A stretch of 46,347 bases of DNA from a virus. A program made the translations under genes and the position numbers. Below are positions 1-8,401 of the stretch, one piece after another. The stretch covers positions 1-46,347 of IMG/VR virus record IMGVR_UViG_3300021062_000024, one strand, 5' to 3'. The notes beneath the pieces are model-generated. The model searched no databases. It was not told the origin of the DNA and saw only the letters and a program-made list of their open reading frames with translations. How positions within the stretch are numbered: position 1 is the first letter of the stretch; every line of letters starts with the position of its first letter.

Positions 1-121
1 TGATCATCTCCAGGACGATCGGTGCATATCTTCCCGAGGTGCGGCCGAAGGTCGGATAGCGCACATGCGCTTCCTTGTTCAGGTCCCGGTATGCGGTGGA
101 GATCAGTTCCATCGCAGCCAC
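1..121 (-). CDS. SAM methyltransferase N-terminus (partial, cut by window edge)
   Basis: This is the first 40 codons of the gene that is complete at 45798-46319. It starts at ATG 121 and runs off the left edge. Its start overlaps the last 19 bases of the methyltransferase at 103-606, so the two genes are translationally coupled across the join. It is a duplicate produced by the terminal repeat, not a second gene. Confidence 0.9.
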   Translation of the reverse strand, partial: MAAMELISTAYRDLNKEAHVRYPTFGRTSGRYAPIVLEMI

Positions 122-149
122 ACATCGTCATGGGTTTTCTCGAACAGCC
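1..149. repeat. Terminal direct repeat, left copy
   Basis: Bases 1-149 recur at 46199-46347. The only difference is position 23 (T) against 46221 (C). Inside the methyltransferase frame this changes GCA to GCG, both alanine. The repeat shows that the sequence closes into a circle or is terminally redundant. An assembler overlap is the simplest explanation, and the mismatch points to strain variation or a read error. A true short terminal repeat is possible but not shown. Confidence 0.95.
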
Positions 150-606
150 CGGTCTCGACCACCGCGCGATGCACGCTCGACCAATCGATGTCATGGCCGG
201 CGATCAACCCCCCTTCGCGGACCTTCGGAGACCATGCCGCGATGTCGGCCTTGACCGCCTCATAGGAGTGATCGGCGTCGATGAACACGAAGTCCAAAGA
301 GCCGTCCTTGACCAGCGCAGCCGCATCCACGCTGCTCATGCGCAGGGTCTTCACCCGATCGGCGTAAGGCTCGGTGCGCGCGACGTACTTCCGATAGTGC
401 TCTTCGTGCGGCCAGGAATCGTAGTTGCCGGAGCACTGGAAACGGTCCGGGGTCGGTGCCCACAGGTCCACCGCGATCATGTGAAGGTCGGGAATCTGCT
501 GGAGCAGGTGCGCCGTGAACCTGCCTGCAGCGACGCCAAGTTCAGCACCGCGCTTGTAGCTGCGGCCGGTCGCGATGACCTCGATGACATGCCAGCGGCG
601 CGGCAT
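103..606 (-). CDS. Class I SAM-dependent methyltransferase
   Basis: A 167-residue protein. A glycine-rich SAM-binding motif (GAELGVAAGRF) lies near residues 20-30, an acidic strand end (MIAVDLW) near 43-49, and FVFIDADHSYEAV near 106-118. The last is typical of the MTase_24 group, in which the substrate is often a sugar or small molecule. The start overlaps the stop of the upstream glycosyltransferase-like gene (606-1295) by one base. It sits in a cassette of sugar-modifying genes within the virion operon, so methylation of a virion or surface glycan is the likely role (inference). The substrate is unknown. Confidence 0.8.
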   Translation of the reverse strand: MPRRWHVIEVIATGRSYKRGAELGVAAGRFTAHLLQQIPDLHMIAVDLWAPTPDRFQCSGNYDSWPHEEHYRKYVARTEPYADRVKTLRMSSVDAAALVKDGSLDFVFIDADHSYEAVKADIAAWSPKVREGGLIAGHDIDWSSVHRAVVETGLFEKTHDDVWLRWN

Positions 607-1295
607 CAGAACGCCGCGACGGCTTCTGCCGTCCTCTTGTCAGGCCTACCGGGGAAGAACTTCTCGAACTCCTCGCCCTTCAGCGCACCCTTGTAGTGCA
701 GCGCCCAGGCGGTGCCTTCCGCCTGCTTCACCGGGGCACATGCCTTGTAGGCGTCCCACAGGTGGACCTTCGCATCCATGACCTGGAACGTGTCGCCCGG
801 ATGGCGGAACACGCTCGTCATCGTCGTGAACGCGATCTGGTCGCACCACCAGTGATGGATTTCCTTCGGCAGGTTAATGGCGATGTGGCTGTACTTCTTC
901 CAGAACTCCGGGCAACCGGGCCGGGCGTAGATCGCACCGTTGTTGATCGGCTGATCGACCTTCTTGCGCCGCCACAGCAAGGCAACATCGGCATCCGGGA
1001 AATCGGGCGCGCGCTGGAAGGCGATGTCCGGATCGACAAGCAGAACCGGGCGCTTCGCCACCACCATCAGCGATGTCATCGCCACCGCCCGATCGCGGGC
1101 GAGCGTCATCAGGTTCGGCTCGGCCTGGAGCGCAATGACCTCCGCCGCCATGTCGTGCATCCACGGGCGGGGCGTGGGCGTCAGGAACGCGGTATGGCAG
1201 CCCGGCATGACCCGGCGGGCGGAAGTGAACATCCGCTCCAGCAGGGGCTCGTAGGGCCGGCCGAAGTCGGCGTAGTAGCAGACGACATCGATCAC
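606..1295 (-). CDS. Glycosyltransferase-like protein
   Basis: A 229-residue protein. It starts MIDVVCYYADFGRPYEPLL and carries VLLVDPDIAF near residues 84-93, which looks like the metal-binding DxD motif of GT-A fold nucleotide-sugar transferases. INNGAIYARPG follows near 117. No signal peptide or membrane segment is seen, so it should act in the cytoplasm. The start overlaps the upstream gene by four bases (ATGA). It is part of the glycan cassette between the decoration protein and tail adaptor genes. Family assignment is by motif only; donor and acceptor are unknown. Confidence 0.65.
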   Translation of the reverse strand: MIDVVCYYADFGRPYEPLLERMFTSARRVMPGCHTAFLTPTPRPWMHDMAAEVIALQAEPNLMTLARDRAVAMTSLMVVAKRPVLLVDPDIAFQRAPDFPDADVALLWRRKKVDQPINNGAIYARPGCPEFWKKYSHIAINLPKEIHHWWCDQIAFTTMTSVFRHPGDTFQVMDAKVHLWDAYKACAPVKQAEGTAWALHYKGALKGEEFEKFFPGRPDKRTAEAVAAF

Positions 1296-1690
1296 TGGAT
1301 GGTCCTGATCTCAGCGTGTTGCAGGGCGCGGATGGCGGAGACGACGGTTTTCTTGTCGGGCCAGTCCGAGGGGGAGTTGAAGAACACGAAGCCGCTTTCG
1401 CCGCGCTCGTGCATGCCGTCCTTCAGCACCTTCGACCAATGCCGGCAGCGCTCGGCCTCGCGGAGGATCTGATCGCGGAACTTGTGTCCCACCGCCGCCA
1501 TGCCGGCGAGCGACCACATGCGCGCCATCCAATCGAGCGTCTTGTGATCGAAGGCGATTTCCTTGTAGTCGCGCCGCTCCATCATGCCGAGCATGGTGTG
1601 GAGGAAGTTGACGGGGTTCCCCGCGGCGTCCAGATAGGCGTCCTCCGTGAGAGGCGCCCAATCGACCGGCTCAAGGTAGAACTGCTGCAC
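1292..1690 (-). CDS. Hypothetical protein in the glycan cassette
   Basis: 132 residues with no recognised domain. It is rich in Trp, Met and charged residues and appears soluble and alpha-helical. It overlaps the upstream TPR-glycosyltransferase gene by 20 bases and the downstream glycosyltransferase-like gene by four, so it is translated as part of the cassette. A partner or accessory role in glycan transfer is only inferred from position. Confidence 0.75.
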   Translation of the reverse strand: MQQFYLEPVDWAPLTEDAYLDAAGNPVNFLHTMLGMMERRDYKEIAFDHKTLDWMARMWSLAGMAAVGHKFRDQILREAERCRHWSKVLKDGMHERGESGFVFFNSPSDWPDKKTVVSAIRALQHAEIRTIQ

Positions 1691-2981
1691 GCAAATCCGC
1701 CGCGACCTTCGCGATCACGGGCTCCCACTGTTCGGTTTCGTCCTGCCGGTAGAGCTTCACGCTGCGATACCAGGGCATCGGCTCCACGACGTAGCGCCAG
1801 GCGACCTTTCGAGGGGTCAGCACCCAGCAAGGGATTCCCAGCCCGCCGGCGATGTGAACCGCGGTCTGGCAGACGGTGACGACGAGATCGCAAGAGGCGA
1901 TTTCATCGGTGATGGCCTCCATGTCGCGGCCGGCAAAGTTGGTCTTCAGCCCATGGGCTCGCGCTTCCTCGAGCACCGGTTCCTCGCCGTACTGGACCGA
2001 GACGAACTCGACGCCGGGAACCGAGAGGATCGGCTTCAGCTCCGCCAACTTGAGCGTGCGGAACTCCTTGTGCGTCTTCTGCGTGCCGCCCTTCCAGGCG
2101 ATGCCGACGCGGTAGGTGCCGTTACGCGCCGCCGGCTGCCGCGCCTTCAGGTAGGGATTGCCAGAGGGAAGCCCGACGATGCCGGGGAGCGAGCCCATCG
2201 GCACGTAAGCATCGGGCTCGCCGTGCGCTTCGATCAGCTCGGCATGGGTGGCGTAGCAGGGCAGGTCAAGCGAGCGCTCCAGCAGCGACACAAGCCGGTC
2301 GGCGCATTCGATGACGATCTTGTCGGCGAGCGGCCGGACTTTCTCCAGGCAGGTCAGGAACAGCAGCTCGTCGCCGACGCCCTGTTCGCCATGGATTGCA
2401 AGGGTCCCGACCTTCTTCCCATCCCAGCGCGGGGCTTTGTACGGCCGGGCGTTCTTCGCCATGTTCGGCTGGCGCCACCGGGATTCGTAGTAGGGCCACG
2501 CCTCGCCAAATCGACCGGCCTCCAGCAGGCCGAACGCCATATGATAGCGCGCGGTGTTGTCCTCGGGATCGATCGCCAGCGCGCGGGAGGCGTATTCGAT
2601 CACCTTCGCCGGCTGGCCGGTGTTGATGAACACGCCGGCCATGTTGCCGAGCGCAATCGCGTTGTTCGGGTCGAGCCGGATCGCTTCCTCGATCGCCCCG
2701 GCCCACGCTTTCCTCATGCCGAGACGCTGGTAGGTGATGCCGAGATTGACCCAGGCCGGGGAGTGCGCGGGATATAGCTTGACGGCGTTCTGCAGTAGGT
2801 ACGCGGCAAGGCCGGGCGAGGCCTCATTCTCCGCAATCAATGTTCCGTAGGCATGCAAAACGTTGAAATCTTCACCGTGGGTATAACCCAGGAGGCGATC
2901 ATAGATTTCCGCCGCTTCAAGCGTTCGGCCCGCCCGATGGTGGACGAAGGCCTCTTCGGTGATTTCCTTGACGTTCCGCAT
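1671..2981 (-). CDS. TPR-repeat protein with GT9-like glycosyltransferase domain
   Basis: A 436-residue protein. Residues about 1-170 contain tetratricopeptide repeats, for example PAWVNLGITYQRLGM, NAIALGNMAGVFINTG and NTARYHMAFGLLEAGRF. The C-terminal half resembles heptosyltransferase-type (GT9/GT41-like) proteins, with GEQGVGDELLF near 198, VGIAWKGGTQKTH near 292 and a late nucleotide-sugar region LVVTVCQTAVHIAGGLGIPCW near 368. TPR fusions to such domains occur in protein O-glycosylation and surface polysaccharide pathways. It is the first gene of the cassette, 36 bases downstream of the decoration protein gene. Modification of the capsid or decoration protein is an attractive but unproven role. 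Confidence 0.8.
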   Translation of the reverse strand: MRNVKEITEEAFVHHRAGRTLEAAEIYDRLLGYTHGEDFNVLHAYGTLIAENEASPGLAAYLLQNAVKLYPAHSPAWVNLGITYQRLGMRKAWAGAIEEAIRLDPNNAIALGNMAGVFINTGQPAKVIEYASRALAIDPEDNTARYHMAFGLLEAGRFGEAWPYYESRWRQPNMAKNARPYKAPRWDGKKVGTLAIHGEQGVGDELLFLTCLEKVRPLADKIVIECADRLVSLLERSLDLPCYATHAELIEAHGEPDAYVPMGSLPGIVGLPSGNPYLKARQPAARNGTYRVGIAWKGGTQKTHKEFRTLKLAELKPILSVPGVEFVSVQYGEEPVLEEARAHGLKTNFAGRDMEAITDEIASCDLVVTVCQTAVHIAGGLGIPCWVLTPRKVAWRYVVEPMPWYRSVKLYRQDETEQWEPVIAKVAADLRAAVLP

Positions 2982-3017
2982 CCGAAGCGGGAGGGGCCGA
3001 AGCCCCTCCCTAATGCC

Positions 3018-3455
3018 TCAGGCGTTGCCCGGCATGACGTATTCCAACGTCAGATGCAGGGAGTAGGAGGTAGTCGAGGTGGCGGCCGAGTTGGTCGTCA
3101 CGATCACCGCACGCTGGTACGGCACCACATCGTCAGAGGTGGAGACCGTGACCGGCGCGTAGATGTTCAGACGAGTCTGCAGCCGCGCCGTGCCCGAGAG
3201 GGTGTAGGTGCCGAACGCGTCATCGTCCTCGCGGGTGCCGACCTTGAACACCAGGTTGCCCGAGGTGCCCGAGGGAACGGAGCCCGTAAGCGCGCCGCCC
3301 ACCGCAACGCACTTCGGCGGGATCGGGAACATGAAGTTCTCGTCTGACGCCGAAGCGGAGATCGTGGCGATGAGGTTGCCCGACATGCGGTTGGTGCCGA
3401 CATGCACGGTGCGCGGCGGGATAAGGCCGTAGTCGGAGGAGGTTTGGGTTGCCAT
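3018..3455 (-). CDS. Probable head decoration or minor capsid protein
   Basis: 145 residues, rich in Ser, Thr, Val and Gly, with the alternating pattern of a beta-sandwich and no signal peptide or membrane segment. It lies 12 bases downstream of the major capsid gene, with a purine-rich GGAGG ribosome-binding site just upstream. Position and composition suggest a capsid surface protein. Its Ser/Thr-rich surface and its place directly before the glycosyltransferase cassette make it a candidate glycan acceptor (inference). Confidence 0.6.
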   Translation of the reverse strand: MATQTSSDYGLIPPRTVHVGTNRMSGNLIATISASASDENFMFPIPPKCVAVGGALTGSVPSGTSGNLVFKVGTREDDDAFGTYTLSGTARLQTRLNIYAPVTVSTSDDVVPYQRAVIVTTNSAATSTTSYSLHLTLEYVMPGNA

Positions 3456-3467
3456 TTCAGCGCCTCC

Positions 3468-4571
3468 TTAAGCCGCAGGCGCGTAGCCGGAGATGACGAT
3501 CGTCGAGAAGTCGGCGGAGTTGAACACCGTCTTCTTGATGCCGAAGATCGCACCGGCCGAAACGCCGAGCTTGTTCTTGTAGTCAAAGCCCTCCTCGACC
3601 CATGTCATGGTGCCGTCGCGGCTCTTGCGGCCGAACGCCATCAATGCGGCCTGAGCGCCGCAGAACACGCTGCGACGATAGGAGGTGTTCGCGGTGATGG
3701 TCGGGACGTTCGGAACGCGCGCGTCCTCGACAATCATCGTGTTGTTGTAGACGCCGAGCAGGCCGGTGATGCGGGGGTTGTCCCCGATCTTGCCGCCCTG
3801 CATGGCGTCGCGCTGCATCGCCAGCCAGTTTCCATCCGCCGTGTTGGTGCGGAGCTGGTAGGTCTGATACGGGTGGATGAACAACACGAACCGCGTGTCG
3901 CCGTTGACCTTGAGCGGCCGGATGGCCGGGGTCAGGGTCTTCGCCTTCGCCACCGCGCGGTCGATGTCGGCCAACTTCAGCGCGAAGGTGGTCGTCGCCG
4001 ACAGTGACGCCTCGGTCGTGTTGTCGTTGGTGGCGCTGGACGAGAAGATGTGGCTCGCGTCCGGCGCAATCGCGACCTGGTTGCCCGAGTACACCGTCGA
4101 GAGGTTGGTGCTCTGGACCGTGTTGGCCTGCGTCTGGATGACGCTGGCGCCGGCAAGCTGGTTGAAGAAGCAGGTATCCCAGCGGTCGGCCCACCAATCG
4201 CGCAGGCCGTCCATCGCCTCCTGACGCACGTCGAAGGAGACGCGTTGCTCGGACATCTCGCCTTCCGACTTCACAGCATGACGGAGCTGGTCGATGAACA
4301 CATCGTCATGGTGAGTGGCGAGAGCCTCTTCGTTGCCTTCCAAGGTTGCATCGCCCTGGATACCGGCGCCGCTGAGCTGCATGCGAAGGCCTTGGCGAAC
4401 ACGGTCGCCAGCGTCCTTCGTCAACTCGTTCTTCATCGAAATGAGCGATTCGGTGCCCGAGGAGCCCCGGAACTGCGCGTAGCGCGTTTCCTTCAGGGTC
4501 TCCACGAACAGCTTCTTCGCCCAGGCCTTCACGGCCAGGGGGTGGTTCACCCCGTATGAGGTGGCTGCCAT
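3468..4571 (-). CDS. Major capsid protein (N4gp56/DUF4043-type)
   Basis: 367 residues. The start matches the N4gp56-type capsid family: an N-terminal segment with WAKKLFVETLKETRYAQF, then MKNELTKDAGDRVRQGLRMQL, GDATLEGNEEAL, IDQLRHAVKSEGEMSEQRV and LRDWWADRWDT. The length is usual for the family. A 190-base untranslated stretch separates it from the scaffold gene upstream, and a promoter-like element sits in the end of the scaffold gene. It probably gets its own strong transcript. Confidence 0.92.
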   Translation of the reverse strand: MAATSYGVNHPLAVKAWAKKLFVETLKETRYAQFRGSSGTESLISMKNELTKDAGDRVRQGLRMQLSGAGIQGDATLEGNEEALATHHDDVFIDQLRHAVKSEGEMSEQRVSFDVRQEAMDGLRDWWADRWDTCFFNQLAGASVIQTQANTVQSTNLSTVYSGNQVAIAPDASHIFSSSATNDNTTEASLSATTTFALKLADIDRAVAKAKTLTPAIRPLKVNGDTRFVLFIHPYQTYQLRTNTADGNWLAMQRDAMQGGKIGDNPRITGLLGVYNNTMIVEDARVPNVPTITANTSYRRSVFCGAQAALMAFGRKSRDGTMTWVEEGFDYKNKLGVSAGAIFGIKKTVFNSADFSTIVISGYAPAA

Positions 4572-4762
4572 GATTGGTGGGTGCTTTCGGCAATCGGTTG
4601 CACCGCGCTATCCGCCGCACGGTTACGCGCACGCCGATCAGGGCTCGGGAGCCCCCTGCCGATTCGCTTGGCAGGCCTCGCACTCCGAATGTCGCTTCGG
4701 GCGGCGACGGCCTTTACGCTGAGGCCGCGAACGTGCGCCGGTTTAGACGAGAGCCGGGGTCG
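4572..4762 (-). other. Untranslated leader between scaffold and capsid genes
   Basis: About 190 bases with no credible gene. It contains a perfect short hairpin (GGGCTC-GG-GAGCCC) near 4643-4656 and CTGCC/GGCAG arms just beyond it. It would form the 5' leader of the capsid message if transcription starts near 4811. It may stabilise the message or act as a processing site (inference). Confidence 0.5.
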
Positions 4763-5632
4763 TTACTGCCACATCCGCTGCCACTTCTTGCCCGTGAGGG
4801 CGGCAGCTTCTTCTTCATCCATAGCCAGGAATGTTTCCAGTGTCAACTCTGACGACGGAGCGGCCTCGGCGCCGGCAACCGGCGACGCGGCAACCCGTTG
4901 GCCCTCCGCGATGCGCTGGAGGTCGGCCGCCTGGGCGGGTGTGGCCGGAGCGGTCTTGGGCGCCTCTTTCGGCTTCGGACCGGTGAACCCGCGCGCCTTG
5001 GCGACCCGGTAGAGGGTTTCAGCCGGATTTGCGCCGTTCTGAAGCGCCGTGGCGACGATTCCCATCTCGTCGGCTTGCACGCGGCGGGCCAATTCGACGC
5101 CCGAATAGCCCATGGCCTGCAATTCCTCGGTGCGGCCGTTGAGAAGGAACTGGTAGGCCTCGGTGAAGTCGGCATTTTGCGCCGCAAACTCGCGCGCGGA
5201 GGTCGCATACGCGGTCATGATCTGCTGCTGGACCGCTTGCGCCTGCATCTGCTGGCGGATTTCGGCGACGGCCTGCTCCGTGGGGGTCAGGCGAGCGTTG
5301 AGGTTGGTTGCCGGGTCCTGATCGAAGGCCGGAGGCTGGATTTCCGGCTGTTTTGGCTGCAATTGCTGCTGTAGAGCGGCCAATTGCCGGCGCATTTCGG
5401 CGTTTTCGCGCCGCATGGCCGCGATTGCATCGTTCGGACCGCCTTTCGGGGTCTCCGACTCGGTTTTCGGGGCTTCGGGAGCCGGTTTCGGCGGCTCTTC
5501 AGCCTTCGGAGTAGGTGCCGGCTCCGGTTGAGGCGCGGGCTGAGGGGCCGGAGCCGGCTCGGGCGCGGCAGGAGGTGCGCCCGGAGAGACGATGGCGGCC
5601 TCTTCGGCCGAGAGAACGTCGATTTCGCTCAT
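4763..5632 (-). CDS. Scaffolding protein
   Basis: 289 residues. Residues about 15-65 are a Pro/Ala/Glu low-complexity region. A coiled coil follows (AAMRRENAEMRRQLAALQQQL, about 70-92), then a helical body and an acidic stretch, MDEEEAAALTGKKWQRMW, at the C-terminus. Extended, charged, helical proteins encoded between portal and capsid genes are typical scaffolds of P22-like phages. The start overlaps the preceding small gene by four bases. Its 3' end carries a TTGACA element and one copy of the 22-bp repeat. Confidence 0.8.
   Translation of the reverse strand: MSEIDVLSAEEAAIVSPGAPPAAPEPAPAPQPAPQPEPAPTPKAEEPPKPAPEAPKTESETPKGGPNDAIAAMRRENAEMRRQLAALQQQLQPKQPEIQPPAFDQDPATNLNARLTPTEQAVAEIRQQMQAQAVQQQIMTAYATSAREFAAQNADFTEAYQFLLNGRTEELQAMGYSGVELARRVQADEMGIVATALQNGANPAETLYRVAKARGFTGPKPKEAPKTAPATPAQAADLQRIAEGQRVAASPVAGAEAAPSSELTLETFLAMDEEEAAALTGKKWQRMWQ
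4811..4851 (-). promoter_or_regulatory. Candidate sigma70-like promoter inside scaffold gene (22-bp repeat copy 1)
   Basis: On the minus strand TTGACA (4846-4841) is followed after 17 bases by TATGGA (4823-4818, then T), close to the sigma70 consensus. The expected start is near 4811, upstream of the capsid gene. The -35 lies inside a 22-bp sequence (4830-4851) found identically at 8466-8487 in the terminase gene. Confidence 0.55.
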
Positions 5633-5811
5633 TTGTGAGCCTCGATCATCGCGTCGATTGTGTGGTCCAGGTGGGTTCGCGCGTCGAGCATGCGCGCATC
5701 GGCCGCCTGCTTCGCCGCATTTGCCGCTTCATAGGCGCGCCATGCGATGCGCCAGGCTTTCCGGGCTTCGCACATCTCGGCTAGGGCTTCTTGCAACGGG
5801 GTGAGGTTCAA
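5629..5811 (-). CDS. Small hypothetical protein, helical
   Basis: 60 residues, very Ala-rich with alternating charged residues (EAANAAKQAADARMLDART), predicted as one long helix or coiled coil. It overlaps the next gene by four bases at both ends (ATGA), within the portal-scaffold block. It could be a small assembly chaperone; no family is recognised. Confidence 0.75.
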   Translation of the reverse strand: MNLTPLQEALAEMCEARKAWRIAWRAYEAANAAKQAADARMLDARTHLDHTIDAMIEAHK

Positions 5812-6062
5812 GCCTCACCTCGCGGCTGCTTCGACTGCCTGAGTATTTCGACGGCCTCCGACACGCTGCAGGGCGACATCAGCCAATATCCGACCGCGCC
5901 ATCGCGCTCCGGCCGATACACGCGCTTTACATAGATGACTCGCCCGGTCGTGGGATTTTGCGCCGCAACCGTGTTGCCGAAGTCCATATGCTCAACGTGA
6001 ATGTCAGGGATTTCTGCCCTCAAAGCCTGCACCGCTTGACGCCAATCCCATTCACTATCCAC
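5808..6062 (-). CDS. Small hypothetical protein
   Basis: 84 residues: MDSEWDWRQAVQALRAEIPDI at the start and a mixed alpha/beta pattern containing GRVIYVKRVYRPERDGAVGYW. It overlaps the end of the portal gene by eight bases and the next gene by four. No family is recognised and no membrane segment is present. Its place in the head-assembly block suggests a virion-related role. Confidence 0.75.
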   Translation of the reverse strand: MDSEWDWRQAVQALRAEIPDIHVEHMDFGNTVAAQNPTTGRVIYVKRVYRPERDGAVGYWLMSPCSVSEAVEILRQSKQPRGEA

Positions 6063-8160
6063 GCGCGTCTCCGTTCGGCTGGGGCTTCGCGGCCTGCTGG
6101 CGCTTCATCTGCTCGATCTTCGCCGCGCCGGCCTGTTCGTTGATCGCCATGGACTGTGCGTGCTCCTGCTCGGCGTGCTGCATCTGCATGGCCTGTTCCG
6201 ACTGGGCGACAGCCATGTCCATCTGATGCTCGGCAACGCGGAACTGCATCTCCTGCTGGTGCTCTTCGCGCTTCATCTGAAGCTCGGCTTGCATCTTCTG
6301 CAATTCGGCCTGCATCTCGGCGATCCGCATCTGCATTTCCATGCGCGGATCTTGCTTCATCGCCTGCTGCGCCCGGCCCATGTTCGCCGCGGCCTGGCTC
6401 TTGTCCTTATCGATGCCCGCCTTCTTCTCCTCCAGGTCGAGCATCTTCATCTGCTCGGCCATCGGGTCGGGCTGGCTGAGCTTCGCCTTCCACTTCTCGA
6501 CGAACGGCTTGGGCAATGGCAGGTAGTCCAGCACCTCCGGCGGCGGCATGATGCCCATCTTCATCGCCTCGGGCAGGAACTGCGCCAGCACCGCCATGGT
6601 CTGCTCCTTCTGGTTCGGAGAGACCGGGGATTCGTCTACGATCACGTCGAACTTGATCGCCTTCTCGTCGCGGATCGCCGGGATGTACTGGTGATACTCC
6701 TGAGGGAGAACCCGCTGCATCACCGCATCTGGCATCCAGCGGCGGATGAACTGCAGCTGACATTGCCCGGCGGTCTTGCGGTAGCTCTTCAAGGCATCGA
6801 AGAACGGCGCGAGGATTGCAAGGGCTGACTGCTTCCGCTGAGCTTCAACGATGCCCGGCTGATCCCGATCCGCCATGCCGAGCAGTTCGACGTTGACACC
6901 CGAAACGTCACGCAGGCTCGACACCGCGAAAGCAAGCAGCTTGTCCATGCTGGACGGGTATTCGGAGCGCGGCCGTTCCTTGACGCGGTTGCCGGAAATG
7001 GCACCCTGCGTCATCAGCACGACCTTGCCGGGGTTCGACCAATCCTCCTCCGCCTTGCGGGGGTCCTTGAACGCCCCCTCCTCCGCCATGATGCCGCCCT
7101 TGGAGTTGACGGACACGATATCGAGCATCGAGGAGAAGAACTTGTTCGCCCAGCGCTGGGGATCTTTGAGATCCCTGACCATGCCGTAGAACATCCGCTT
7201 GTTGCGGTCCCAGCGGCCGGTGATGCAGTGGTAGGTGAAGCCGTCAACCGGGGACGGGCCTTTCTCCACCACCTGGTTTCTCGCCAGCAGCGCGCGCATG
7301 TACTTCTTGCGCTGCACCCTGGCCCATTGCGCGCCCATCGACTCAAGGCGCTTCTCGCCCTTCTTGAACTTCGTCTCGTCGAGCGTGGTGACGGGGAAGC
7401 CAGGCGCGATCACCCGGTACTCGGTGACCAGCTCATACCACTGGTACTCGACCACGGTTTCCGTGCCGGCAACCTGGCCCTTCTTGCCGTAGGTGTAGAG
7501 GTAGGCAAGGTCCGCAAGGTGGTCGCCCTGGTCGTCGTCGGACGGCTCGGCCATGAAGGTTTCGCCCTCGGCCTGCACGTCCTTGATCTTCGGGTATTTG
7601 AGTTCCAGGAGCTTGGAGTCGACCCGGGTCCGGCGAAGCAGCCAGCGGGCATCCGAGAGGTTCTTCTTCTTCGCCGCGGGGTCCCAGAACATCTCGCCCG
7701 GGTCTACCCGCTCGCGTATCCACTGGCCCTCGGGGTCGCATTCGTAATCCACCCGATCGCCGGTCCAGCCCATGCCGGCGGCGAGAAGGTCGGCAAACGC
7801 CTGCCCTTCCTCGTAAGGTGCGTCACAGCCCTGGGATTGGAACTGGCGGAGGAGATCGATCGATTCAGCGAAGCCCGAATCCTCGACACCCCTCGGCTTG
7901 AACGCCGTCTCGTGCCGGCTATTGGCTTCCTGCCCGGATACCGCCTCCAGGATCGGGGCGATGCGGTTGAACGTGACGCACGGCCGGCGCTGGCTTTCCA
8001 TCAGCGCCTTGTCCTCGTCCTTCCACTGGTGGCCCGCGCGCATGTCGAACGAGTCGCGCATCTCCTCGGAGCGCCAGGTCGAGGATGCATCGCGCGCCCG
8101 CGTGTAGCAGGCGCTCACCGTCTGCGGCAGGTCGTCTTCCGAGTAGGATTCCTCAGTCAC
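6055..8160 (-). CDS. Portal protein (P22-like)
   Basis: 701 residues, the size of P22-type portals. The order of conserved segments fits: WKDEDKALMESQRRPCVTFNRI near residues 47-68, then ERVDPGEMFWDP near 148, VEYQWYE near 239, DRNKRMFYGMVRDLKDPQRWANK near 320 and MADRDQPGIVEAQRKQ near 430. The last 120 residues are a Gln/Met/Glu-rich helical barrel or coiled-coil tail. The portal forms the dodecameric DNA channel at the head vertex and docks the terminase. It overlaps the small zinc-binding ORF upstream by eight bases. Confidence 0.9.
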   Translation of the reverse strand: MTEESYSEDDLPQTVSACYTRARDASSTWRSEEMRDSFDMRAGHQWKDEDKALMESQRRPCVTFNRIAPILEAVSGQEANSRHETAFKPRGVEDSGFAESIDLLRQFQSQGCDAPYEEGQAFADLLAAGMGWTGDRVDYECDPEGQWIRERVDPGEMFWDPAAKKKNLSDARWLLRRTRVDSKLLELKYPKIKDVQAEGETFMAEPSDDDQGDHLADLAYLYTYGKKGQVAGTETVVEYQWYELVTEYRVIAPGFPVTTLDETKFKKGEKRLESMGAQWARVQRKKYMRALLARNQVVEKGPSPVDGFTYHCITGRWDRNKRMFYGMVRDLKDPQRWANKFFSSMLDIVSVNSKGGIMAEEGAFKDPRKAEEDWSNPGKVVLMTQGAISGNRVKERPRSEYPSSMDKLLAFAVSSLRDVSGVNVELLGMADRDQPGIVEAQRKQSALAILAPFFDALKSYRKTAGQCQLQFIRRWMPDAVMQRVLPQEYHQYIPAIRDEKAIKFDVIVDESPVSPNQKEQTMAVLAQFLPEAMKMGIMPPPEVLDYLPLPKPFVEKWKAKLSQPDPMAEQMKMLDLEEKKAGIDKDKSQAAANMGRAQQAMKQDPRMEMQMRIAEMQAELQKMQAELQMKREEHQQEMQFRVAEHQMDMAVAQSEQAMQMQHAEQEHAQSMAINEQAGAAKIEQMKRQQAAKPQPNGDARG

Positions 8161-8401
8161 GGCGAGACCGATGCTCAGCCCAAACCTCGCTCAGGTAGCA
8201 AGGCTCACAAGCCAGCACCTCTTCGCGCCCGTACCCGCCGGGCGGGTTGATGGTGTAGTACCATTCGACCTTCTCAATCGGCGTTTGGCACGTCACGCAG
8301 AATGGACGCTGAAGTGCCGCCAACCGTCGCCGCGCCGCTGCAATCTCCGCAGCGGTCGGTTCCGGCAGCGGCCCCGTGTTGCCTTCCAGAAGATCAGCCA
8401 C
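8153..8401 (-). CDS. Small zinc-binding hypothetical protein
   Basis: 82 residues with two CxxC pairs (CVTCQTP and CEPCYLSE), likely a zinc ribbon, preceded by an Ala-rich helix. It starts immediately after the terminase stop (8402) and overlaps the portal start by eight bases. Small zinc-finger proteins between terminase and portal genes are common in phages; the function is unknown. Confidence 0.75.
   Translation of the reverse strand: MADLLEGNTGPLPEPTAAEIAAARRRLAALQRPFCVTCQTPIEKVEWYYTINPPGGYGREEVLACEPCYLSEVWAEHRSRRD

Noticed and set aside
22-1472. Several long plus-strand frames opposite the glycan cassette
   Set aside because: They have shadow composition, no operon fit and no ribosome-binding sites. 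The minus-strand genes carry clear motifs.
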